64,000 nucleotides of DNA from Stomorhina lunata (lineage: Eukaryota; Arthropoda; Insecta; Diptera; Rhiniidae): positions 55,301,310-55,365,309 of the forward strand of contig OW121741.1 in the NCBI GenBank assembly GCA_933228675.1, written 5' to 3'. The notes beneath the pieces are model-generated. The model did not search any database, had not been told where the DNA came from, and saw only the letters and a program-made list of their open reading frames with translations. The position numbers and the translations under genes are program-made. Positions 55,197 through 64,000 of the stretch are shown here, in pieces (positions within the stretch are counted from its first letter, which is position 1; each line of letters begins with the position of its first letter).

Positions 55197-56692
55197 CCCC
55201 CATCGTTAGTCAATGCTTCCGTCCTCGGAGCATTTAAATAAAATTTACCCTTTTTCAAAAGTTTTATCAAAATCACAGCAAACAAAATCATAAGAAAAAC
55301 AAAGGTAAAATACAACAATATATTGTGATGTACCATTTTTGCGTTAGATTTTTCTATTAGTTTTCTGTTTTCAATATTCTTAAAGTTAACAATATTTAGT
55401 GACAATTCTTCATTAATTATACTTTCATTGTGTATTTCTTTTATATAACCAGGATTTACATAATGTTCTATAACAATATTATTATGATTTGAAAATATCT
55501 GATTATTTATGTTAATTGAACAATTTTGAAATTTGATGATTTTATTTCCTCTGATTGTAATATTATTAGAATCACAATTATGTTTTATTTCCCTCAATTT
55601 TAGGTTTTTTACAATTATTAGCCCGGAGCCCATTTCTTTAATAAGTTCTTGAGGCTCCTTTTTCATCTTAAGGCAATTCCTTACAACGTTTGAGTTGAAT
55701 ATATCAATTATGCATTCATCCTTAATACTAATTACATTTTTAATTTTATTCTCTTTTACAAAGGACTTATATACTACTTTCTTATTATCTAAAAGCACTT
55801 CATTAACTGATAGTACTAAACTTTCATTTTTCTTATTCAATAATGGCTCTATAATGTATCTCTCAAAAACCTCCTTGCCAAATCTTGGTATCAGTAATGT
55901 CAACACAATATTGTCTTCAAATGTAAATGAAGCCACCCCAATCTGTTTGAATTCGTCCATCGAAGTTACCAATTGCGTCTCGCTTTCCGTTAATATGTTC
56001 TTTGTCAAAATGCCCAACCTACTTGTCAACATCACGTCCTCTATAGTATCAATAAAATGCAGCAAAGAATTTATATCATTATGTATCTGGAACACGATTT
56101 TTATATACTGAAAATTATTTTTTATTTGAGTGTTAAAAATTAGACTTTTTATATGATTTGAAATATATTTTTGCTGGTTTACAATATTCTTATTTAGATT
56201 TTCAACCTGTTTCTGTAGTTCTTTGTTGATTCTTACTTGTTTGTTGTTCTCTTCAATCAAGTGCGTCGCATCCGCATTAAGGCTTTGCAGCGTGCTAAAA
56301 ATCATCTGTTCGTCCTCATTATCCATTGTCCCTGCAACAATTTTCAACGTTTTACCTAACAAATTAATCAATCCTTTTTTGCTTCTATTTCTTGGAATTA
56401 AATTTCCAAATTTCGCTTCCAATTCCTTAAAATTTCTTAGTATTGTTTTGAAAATGCTATCATTTATAGAATCACCTGGTAAAGTTCTTTCCAACAATTT
56501 TATGTTGTTGTCAATCTGAGTCTTTGCAACTTCCAATTCTGTTATATTGATAATATGCAACACCTTAATATAATGGTCTATCAACCTTTCTTCACTCATC
56601 TTAATTGGCAAATACCCCTCATTGTTGTCAAGATCAACTATCTCCAGTTTCGATCCACCAGCACAGCAAATCAATGCGAAAATCAACAACAT
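55115..56692 (-). CDS. env: Errantivirus envelope protein (Env), open frame
   Basis: 525 residues from the first ATG at 56692 (the frame is open to 56704 without an ATG). It is an F-type envelope protein, the kind shared by insect errantiviruses and baculoviruses, which mediates membrane fusion. Seen here: a hydrophobic N-terminal signal (LLIFALICCAGG), a basic site at about 101-106 (RNRSKK) followed at once by a fusion-peptide-like GLINLLGKTLKIVAGTMDN, Asn/Gln-rich heptad-like segments (about 140-180), a C-terminal membrane segment (about 458-477, rich in Phe/Ile/Leu) and a short cytoplasmic tail with Ser/Thr-Val repeats. The basic site ends in KK where the family usually has KR, so cleavage may be weaker; this is an inference. 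In relatives env is made from a spliced RNA; splice sites were not mapped. Confidence 0.88.
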   Translation of the reverse strand: MLLIFALICCAGGSKLEIVDLDNNEGYLPIKMSEERLIDHYIKVLHIINITELEVAKTQIDNNIKLLERTLPGDSINDSIFKTILRNFKELEAKFGNLIPRNRSKKGLINLLGKTLKIVAGTMDNEDEQMIFSTLQSLNADATHLIEENNKQVRINKELQKQVENLNKNIVNQQKYISNHIKSLIFNTQIKNNFQYIKIVFQIHNDINSLLHFIDTIEDVMLTSRLGILTKNILTESETQLVTSMDEFKQIGVASFTFEDNIVLTLLIPRFGKEVFERYIIEPLLNKKNESLVLSVNEVLLDNKKVVYKSFVKENKIKNVISIKDECIIDIFNSNVVRNCLKMKKEPQELIKEMGSGLIIVKNLKLREIKHNCDSNNITIRGNKIIKFQNCSININNQIFSNHNNIVIEHYVNPGYIKEIHNESIINEELSLNIVNFKNIENRKLIEKSNAKMVHHNILLYFTFVFLMILFAVILIKLLKKGKFYLNAPRTEALTNDGGVTEPSTSLPTVSKDSSSVPTVSGSVF

Positions 56693-56740
56693 TTCGAATT
56701 CCACCTACAAAGAAGAAAAATTTCCTTCTTTGCAATTATT

Positions 56741-56743
<3 letters not shown>

Positions 56744-56777
<34 letters not shown>
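56744..56777. repeat. (TA)n microsatellite
   Basis: About 17 TA units between the end of pol and the env start. Its position just upstream of the env ATG means length changes could affect the 5' end of env. Confidence 0.95.
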
Positions 56778-56780
<3 letters not shown>

Positions 56781-56799
56781 TAATCATTAAAATTTTCCA

Positions 56800-59700
56800 G
56801 CAAATTTCCTCTTCTCGAAGTCTGTTGAACAGGAAATTTAAGATTCTGAGGATTCTGGAATTTCTTTTTGGACTTCACATGTGACTTATAATAAACCTGT
56901 CTAGATCTTTCATCCCTTAAATGACTTTCATCTACCTTATTACCTATTATTTTTCTAAACTTGGAGTGGTTCTTTCCACCTCTGGTTTCCCTTATATAAT
57001 TAATTCCGTCCTTTCATATATATCATTGTATTGTATTTCACTAATCTTGCCCTGTACAAAGTCCATGGGTTTTATATTAGTGGTACTATGGATAGTTTCA
57101 TTATAGTATCCATTAATTAGGATCATTTGTTCCTCTATCGGGGCATTGCGCATTGTATGCTTAAGAATTCTTAAATGCTCGTTTATTGTGTTATGCAATC
57201 TTTCTATATCACTATTACTATTGTGATTTAAACTAGAAGTAAAATGTATCCGAATACCCTTTTCCCTTAGAAATTCAGCCATTCCGCTTGATTTCATACC
57301 TAACTCATTATCTGTTACGATTTTTTGTATATTTCCGTATATGCTTATATATCTCAAAATTGCTCTCCTGAATTCAGAATCCGATCTACTCCTTATCTTT
57401 GTAATAAGTGCCAACTTCGAAAATTTATCGATCATTGTTACGAACAGAGATTTATGAACCGAATAAAATACATCCATATGAATGATTTCGTTCGGTTTCT
57501 TTGGAGTTTCTGACACCACAAACGGAACTAATTTTGGTTGTCTTTCATACTTTTCAAGCATGCAGACTTCGCAGTTATTCACAAACTCTGTTATCTTTTT
57601 AATTAAGGATGGGAAATAATATTTCACTTTCAGCTCTGCGTAATTTTCATTGATTCCCCTATGATTATTTTTTTGATGTTCAGCAGAGATGATCTCTTCT
57701 AAATGATCTTCATCGACAATATCAATCAATTTTACTTTACATCTTATTATTTCAATTTCTTTGAAATGTTGCATTCTAACAGCCCCAAGACTCTCAAATA
57801 CATCGTCATCCAAGTAAACAGCATTCAGCCTTTCGTGATCAAAATGATTTGACAGAACTGATTTAATAAATTCGTTATCAAAATTTTTAGATCTTACTAT
57901 TTTCCGTTTATTGTTATGAACGACAATATTCCTGATAGATGCTGCACCTGAAGTAATTTTTTCAAAAACTATTTGATTTTTATACAAGTTCAATGGTCGA
58001 TTTGTTTCAGATATATTATTGTTACTCAATTAAATGCCCATTGATTCGCTCCCATCGGGTATGGTTGAACTTATTTCATTATTATTAACCTCAATTCTAC
58101 TCAAACAATCTGCAACTTTGTTCAAATGACCCTCTTTATAATAGATTTGGTAATCGTATTCACTGATTTGTAATTTCCAACGCATAAGTTTTGAGTTTGG
58201 TTCCTTAATATTATTCAACCAAATAAGAGGTTTGTGATCGGTAAACAACTTGATTTTTCTACCATACACATATGGTCTAAATTGCTTGAGGCACCAAACT
58301 ATTCCCAAGCACTCCTTTTCGATAGTCGAATAATTTAATTCGTGTTCATTTAATGTACGTGACACGTAAGCTATAGGTTTGTCGTTCTGGGAAAGGACTC
58401 CTCCGATCGCTACATTACTAGCATCAGTTGTGATCTCAAAAGGCATACCGAAATCTGGATATATCAATATTGGAGCCCTGATCAACTTTTCTTTAAGAAT
58501 TTCAAACGCCTCGATATACTTTGGATCACCAATATTTATATTATTATTCTTCTTCAGGCATGCTGACAATGGTTTTGAAATGTGTGCATAATTTTTAATG
58601 AACCGTCTGTAATAACCCGTCATCCCTAAGAATCTCTTTATTTCAGTTTCAGTTTTTGGCAATTTGATCTCTTTTATTACTTTTATTTTATCTTGGTTTG
58701 GAGATACTCCGTTCTCGTTAACCATATGTCCCAAGAACTCTACTTCTTTCCTAAGGAACTCACATTTGTCCAACTGAACCCTAAGTCTTGCATTCCGTAA
58801 TTTGGAAAGCACGGACCTCAAGTTTTTCATGTGCTCTTCCAACCCATTTGAAAAAATTATGATATCATCATTATATACCATACACTCCCTTTTTGAAACA
58901 TTTTCGCGTAAAATGTTATCAACCAATCTCTGAAAAGTGCTCGGTGCATTTTTCAGACCGAAAGGCATTCTGTTGAATTCATAATGCCCATTATCAACGG
59001 AGAAAGCTGTTTTTTGTCTGTCCTTTTCATCTACCTCGATTTGATGAAATCCACTTCTCAAATCTAGTATGGTAAAATAATTTGACCTTCCCAATTTATC
59101 CAGAACGTCTACGATGTTCGGAATAGGATAGTTATCATCTATGGTCTTTTCGTTCAGTTTTCGATAATCAATAACGAGCCTGTATTTCTTGATGCCCGAT
59201 GCATCATTTTTTTTTTGGGACAATCCATACTGGACTATTATATGGACTACTGCTCGGTGTATTAATTCCATTTTTCAACATTTCCAGAATTTGCCTTTGA
59301 ATTTCGTCCCTATGAATGTACGAATATCTATAAATCTTACTTCGTACAGGAATATTATCCTTAGTGACAATATTATGTTTAATTTTATGTGTGAAACTCA
59401 ATTTCCCCTCGTCCGAAAATATTTCCTTAAACTCTCGAATTAATCCTTGCAATTAAATTTTCTCCTCAGAATTCAGGTGATTCATTCTTATACCTTCCAT
59501 AATCGAAGTGACATCAATATTTTCGTTATTGATACTCTTGGCATGAAAACCCTCCATGCCATGAACCTCCGATACCTCTTCCAAATTCAGAAACTCATTA
59601 GCACATATATTCAGTTCATTCCCGGATTTATTGTCCACCCTGCAAGTGATTTTTCCACCTCTACAACAATACAACCCTTCATCCAAAAACAACCCCAAAT

Positions 59701-60139
59701 TCGGGCATGATACATTGTTAACCAATACATCCCCATCCTTAATTGAAACAGGAATGCTATAATAGTGTTCCCCGGTTGAAACATTTAATTGTCCTTTATT
59801 TGTTGTTCCAAAAAACAATGGGATTTGTGATTTATTTAAAATTAAACAGTTTTTCCCGTAATCTACAACTGCTTTATATTTTCTCAATATATTATTTCCC
59901 AATAAACCCTCAAAACTATCATTAAAATTATAGACAAAAAATTCAAAAAACTCATTTGACAAATTAAATTCACTAAAGAACCTGACCACAGCTTTTTGCT
60001 TTACGATGTGTAATTTATTCATAGCACACATGGTTCTTGGCGTTCTTAAATTAATTATTTTATTTGAGTGAAACACATTTGGATTTACTAATGAATCCGT
60101 GGCACCAGTATCGATTAGGAATTTACAGTCCCCAATCAT
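56800..60139 (-). pseudogene. pol: Errantivirus pol (protease, RT, RNase H, integrase), broken
   Basis: It starts at an ATG (60139) that overlaps the gag stop as TAATG. In order: protease (FLIDTGATDSLV), RT with VYNDD in place of the usual YxDD with a hydrophobic x, RNase H (TDASNVAIGG, TDHKPL), integrase zinc region (NHRG ... CEVC) and integrase core with D (MDVF), D (VTDNELG) and E (DIERLHN) present. Breaks: TAA at 59453-59455, a frameshift at a run of ten T (59207-59216), TAA at 58030-58032 between RNase H and integrase, and a shift or stop at 56992, after which pol-like sequence continues in another frame to about 56800. The product as read is not functional. Confidence 0.9.
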
Positions 60140-61047
60140 TATATATGCGAGTTTGTTGAAGAGTCCCGATGAAAATTTCCTATTTCCATAGGCGTAGGTC
60201 TATCATTTGTTTCATAGTTGACGTTTGGATTTTGGTTATTAGAATTTTGGTAGTTCCGTTGAGGAATTGAAAAATTTTGTGGTTGGACTTGATTATGATT
60301 ATTATTAGTATTGAAGTTGCCATGATTTGGAATAAAATTATATCGATAGCCATTACGATTATCTTGACGGTTATAATTGGAGTTATTGTTATAACGATTT
60401 CTTTTAAAATTTTTATTATGATTTGGATTTATATTACTCTTATTTTGGTTTGCACTTTGGTTTCTGTTCTGATTTGAACTTGCATCGGCGTTAAAATATG
60501 CATAGTTCGCGTCAAATAAAATTTTCATGGCATTCTCAATATTGCTAGGGTCCCTACAAATAATTACCGACCTCATTAATTATTAATTTGTTCTTAAATA
60601 CTTCCAAGGCTGTTCGCTTATTTGCAGCAATAAGTGCATCATATCCCACATCATTATGATGTACGGCTCTAGTTTTCATATTAAGCCTTCTTAGCATAAT
60701 GATAATTTCGTCGTAGAAATTCTTTGCATTTGTTTTGAATTTTAACGATCTCATTTGGTCATAAAGTTGCTCTACCGATAGGCGGTCGCCGAAATTATTT
60801 ACTAATACTTCTTTCAATTCGGACCATCGCGTTAAATTATTATTTATGTCTGAAATGTCTTTTGCTGGTCCTGTTAATTTTGATTTTATTATGTCTAAAA
60901 ATATTCTTTGTGATAGTTCGTCGTATGTTTCTAAAACTGTGCCTATTCTGTCTATAAGGTCAGTAAAGGTATATAGACCTGCAAAATGTCCATCATAATT
61001 TGGTAATTTCGTGATATACTTATGGGTTCTATTTGGACCACAGCCAT
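60139..61047 (-). pseudogene. gag: Errantivirus gag, broken
   Basis: The ATG at 61047 is followed after about five codons by a shift into the main Gag frame, which is open to 60554. A second shift near 60575 moves to the frame 60576-60139. Seen: a capsid-like segment (LYDQMRSLKF, NFYDEIIIMLRRLNMK), then an Asn-rich basic C-terminus (NRNQSANQNKSN and similar), without a CCHC knuckle, as in 17.6/297-type Gag. Confidence 0.85.
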
Positions 61048-61671
61048 TTTAATACCTTATTATTTTTTGTTAACAATACCAAATAATAAAAATTTTATAA
61101 ATTAGCTTAGTTTACTGTATAATTGTCTTTCCTCAGTGTGGGTTCTCCTGCCTTTCTTTTCCAGCGAGCTCAATTAGTGACCCTTTTTCTTCACAGATTT
61201 TTATGGTGTATTTTTTTTCTTGGCTTCCCTTTTTATTTGTTTTATTTTAAGAAACGTTCTCCTTGTTATTTTGTAACAAACTTGTAAAACACATAAGTTT
61301 TAGTTCATTTAATTAAACAGTTTTTTTCTTAGCTTTTTGTAAAAATCTTTTTTACTTTTTTGCTATTTTTTTCATCGATTTGGCTTAAACAAAATTATCG
61401 TAGTTTTACAAATATAAACAGTTTTTTCTTAAGAAAGGTTCTCTTTATTATTATTTATTTTTTTTTTTTGTAAAAAAAATTGTTAAGTAAATAGGTTTTA
61501 TTTTAAAGAAATATTTGGTTTATTTGTTTTTTTTTTATTCATTAACTTTTATTAAGATTTTCACGTTAGGTATATATTTTTCTCAGTAAAGGGGTTTTTC
61601 TTTATTCACCTTATAAAAAATCTTAGCTCTCCACTTTTATAAAAAAAAAAATTAGTTCTAGGTTCTTTATT
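61048..61671 (-). other. 5' leader of the errantivirus
   Basis: About 0.6 kb, T-rich on the plus strand, between the primer site and the gag ATG. No gene is seen. Confidence 0.7.
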
Positions 61672-61689
61672 ATCCTACCGACTGCGCCA
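61672..61689 (-). promoter_or_regulatory. Primer-binding site, tRNA-Ser type
   Basis: On the minus strand TGGCGCAGTCGGTAGGAT, overlapping the last T of the LTR. It matches the complement of the 3' end of an insect tRNA-Ser at all 18 positions, as I remember that tRNA. This is the primer known for 17.6/297-type elements. Confidence 0.9.
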
Positions 61690-62069
61690 GTAATGAAAAG
61701 CAAGATTTTGTTCTTCGAATCTTTATTTAAGACTGACTGAAAAATAAAATTGACTTAAAATATATATTTAAACTATTTCGAATACTCCCATGAGTTTGTT
61801 TACTGTAACTTGAGCCGCGAATTCTTTCTTGGTGGGATTGTTTATGCCACCAAGAAATCATCAGCTTTTTCAAAAACAAACAAAGATATCTTGGTGGTCA
61901 TTTTTATGACACCAAGGGATCTTTTCAATCATTCTTGCTTTTAATTAAATTTGTTTATTTATTTATATTTATTTTCGCCACTGTCATCTAAAATACACTT
62001 CCAGATACAGTGGGTACAGAAGTGGAATCCTTAGATACAGTGGGTAAAGAAGTGGAGGGTTCTGTAACT
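61689..62069 (-). repeat. 5' LTR of the errantivirus
   Basis: 381 bp, three differences from the 3' LTR (for example ttgact/ttaact and gaagtgg/gaactgg). Contains the same paired cttggtg stem-loops and AATAAA. Confidence 0.95.
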
Positions 62070-64000
62070 CCTAGACTCGAGGAAATTAAACACTATTACG
62101 ATGAAAGATTCATATCCGCTCCCACACATCAACGTCTTGCTTAGTAGATTAAAAGACACCCATTACATAAGCGGAATAGATTTAAAGGACGCATTTTTTC
62201 AAATAAGGCTTACGGAAGTTTCAAAGGAGAAGACAGCATTTGCGGCCCCTGGTAGACCTCTTTACCAATATCGTGTTATGCCCTTTCGGCTTTGCAATGG
62301 TCCACAAGCAATGTCTCGTCTAATGGACAAAGCCATTCCGCCTCGTCTAAGAGAAAATGTGTTCGTGTATTTAGACGTCCTTTTGGTCTGTACAACCACT
62401 TTTGAAGAACACATAACTATACTCCAACAGGTTGCAAAATGTCTTAAAGATGCAGGACTCACCATCAACGTCTCAAAAAGCAAATTTTGTCAAAGTGAAA
62501 TAAAATATTTAGGCTATCGTATTGGTAGGGGATGTTTAAAAGTAGACCCTGACAAGGTTTCAGCAATAGTATTTTTTCCAATTCCTAAAACCCCTCGGTA
62601 GATCCGCCGATTCATTGGTATGGCAAACTGGTACCGATCATTTATTAACAATTTTGCTAATTTATCAGGACCTCTCACAGATTGCTTACGTAAACATGAA
62701 GGTACATTTTCTTTGACCCCAGAAGCCGTTAATAGTTTTGAGAAACTCAAGCTTGCATTATCTAGCGCTCCCGTCCTTGCACAACCCGACTTTACAAAAG
62801 AATTTATTATACAATGCGATGCATCACGTATTGGGGTGGCGTCTTATACCAACTAGATCAAGAAAATAGGGAAAGACCCATTTCATTTGTTTCTCAAAAA
62901 CTTAACGGGGCCCAGCGAAATTATACAGTCACCGAGCTGGAGTTTTTAGCTGCGGTAATCTGTATTAAACGTTTTAGACCTTATGTTGAAGGATCACCTT
63001 TTAGAATTATCACCGATCACTCTAGCCTTAAATGGCTTATGGGCCAAAAAGATTTAAGCGGTAGATTAGCACTGTGGAGTTTAATGTTACAAGGGTTTGA
63101 TTTTAAGATGGAGCATAGAAAAGGATCCTTAAATGTAGTTCCAGACACATTGTCTCGTTTTGATGTTGATTCTATTAAAATTAAGCGAAGTTTTCCCGAA
63201 GTAGATTTTAGTTCAAATTATTTTGAGTCTCCTGAATATAAGCAATTAATTAAAACCCTTTCTGAAAACCAAGATAAGTTGCCTGATTTATGTGTAATTG
63301 ATGACAGAGTATACAAAAGAGTTAGTTTTCGTCAAGGTATTGAAAATGAAGAAGAGAGTCTGTGGAGACTATGGCTTCCAAACCCATTAACTCACAAAGC
63401 TATCCAATTAGGTCACGAATCTAGCTGTCACGGTGGCTACTTTAAAACACTAACTAGAGTTCGACATAAAAATTACTGGCCATCGATGAGTTCTGATATT
63501 AAACAATTTGTAAAAGAATGTGACGATTGTAAGGTTATAAAAGCGCCGACTCAAACCCTTAGACCACCAATGGGAGATCCATTTAAAACCAAGCGACCAT
63601 TACAGCGATTGTACTGCGATTTTCTAGGACCATACCCCGCTTCCAAGACTAAGAATACTCACGTTTTTGTAGTTATCGATCACTTTACGAAATTTTTATT
63701 TCTTCAGCCCCTTAGATCTGCTGCGTCTCTCAATGTAATTAACTTTTTTTAAAATCATATTTTTAACACTTTTGGTAGCCCACAATTTATACATAGCGAT
63801 AATGCGAAACAATTTATTTCTAAGGAAATGCAAGATTTTTTTTCCTTGTTTGGCATAACTCACATAAAAACTGGGTTATACTCGCCTCAAGCGAATGCCT
63901 CGGAGCGAGCCAATCGGGAAATTATATCTAAAATTCGTTTTTATCTTTTAAATGAGTCTAACCATTTGAATTGGGATACCTGTATTTCTAATATTTTGTC
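62070..64000 (+). mobile_element. Ty3/gypsy family A, copy 2, right part
   Basis: The continuation of the element at 51630-54809. It begins with the right target duplication (cctaga) and resumes inside RT at tcgaggaaattaaacac. It contains RT, RNase H and most of the integrase, and runs off the right edge of the window. Confidence 0.93.
62076..64000 (+). pseudogene. pol: Gypsy A copy 2 pol, 3' part (RT, RNase H, integrase)
   Basis: In order: RT from RKLNTI-like sequence, including DLKDAFFQIRL; the catalytic box reads YLDV, so the second Asp of YLDD is lost (copy 1 keeps YLDD). A CAG to TAG nonsense codon lies at 62599-62601. A ~4-bp deletion near 62838 shifts the frame before RNase H (ITDHSSLKWL and GSLNVVPDTLSRF follow). 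The integrase zinc region (HESSCHGGYFK ... CDDC) and the first Asp of the core (CDFLGPY) are present. A run of seven T at 63744-63750 causes another shift. Beyond it the second Asp and the Glu region (ASERANRE) are readable to the window end. Confidence 0.92.

Larger units (their letters stand above)
54816..62069 (-). mobile_element. Errantivirus (env-bearing gypsy element), nested in gypsy A
   Basis: 7,254 bp on the minus strand. 5' LTR at 61689-62069, 3' LTR at 54816-55196, each 381 bp, ends AGT...ACT, differing at three positions by eye. It has a tRNA-Ser-type primer site, gag, pol (protease, RT, RNase H, integrase) and env. Gene order, primer type and env family place it with the 17.6/297/ZAM-type insect errantiviruses. 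gag and pol carry several frameshifts and stops, so this copy is not self-sufficient, while env remains open. Confidence 0.95.

Overview
This window is repeat-dense, AT-rich nuclear DNA from an insect, most likely a brachyceran fly. The evidence is a set of fly-type elements lying together: an errantivirus with env, a BEL/Pao element, several Ty3/gypsy elements, DINE-1/mini-me-like repeats with GTCY runs, a tRNA-headed SINE, a single-ORF non-LTR element and two satellite arrays. No confident host protein-coding gene was found. At most there are a few candidate exon-sized open segments, so the window looks like heterochromatin or a large transposon graveyard. The species cannot be fixed from sequence alone.

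Layout. 1-4507: a 182-bp satellite whose first half reads forward and second half reads inverted. 4772-5076: a fragment of the 5' end of a gypsy element ('family D'). 5077-10591: a decayed Ty3/gypsy element ('family A', copy 1, minus strand) lacking its 3' LTR. 11764-19609: a complete BEL/Pao element (minus) with near-identical 388-bp LTRs, a 5-bp target duplication and one uninterrupted Gag-Pol frame. 21087-21399: a SINE. 23621-26151: a broken non-LTR retrotransposon. 27105-38499: DINE-like repeats, including two large related copies (31042-33345 and 35625-38107), a second SINE and a family D copy (28130-29397). 38500-43798: a complete gypsy element ('family B', minus) with one long frame that starts with a SAP domain. 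44946-46957: a second satellite, ~160-bp unit. 48366-51410: the 5' part of a family D gypsy element (minus).

51630-64000: a second family A gypsy copy (plus) that was split by an errantivirus (54816-62069, minus). The two LTRs of the errantivirus are 381 bp each and differ at three positions by eye. It carries gag, pol and env. gag and pol are broken, while env is an open frame. The interrupted family A element also lost about 183 bp next to the insertion point. The second half of its pol resumes at 62076 and runs off the end of the window.

How the parts relate. By LTR identity, BEL/Pao (1 difference in 388) and gypsy B (1 in 294) are the youngest and both have full-length frames, so they are the candidates for recent activity. 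The errantivirus is slightly older (3 in 381). Gypsy A copies, gypsy D, the non-LTR element and the DINE-like repeats are older and decayed, and served as landing sites for the younger ones. Gypsy B landed in a DINE-like repeat, one SINE landed in DINE copy X, and the errantivirus landed in gypsy A.
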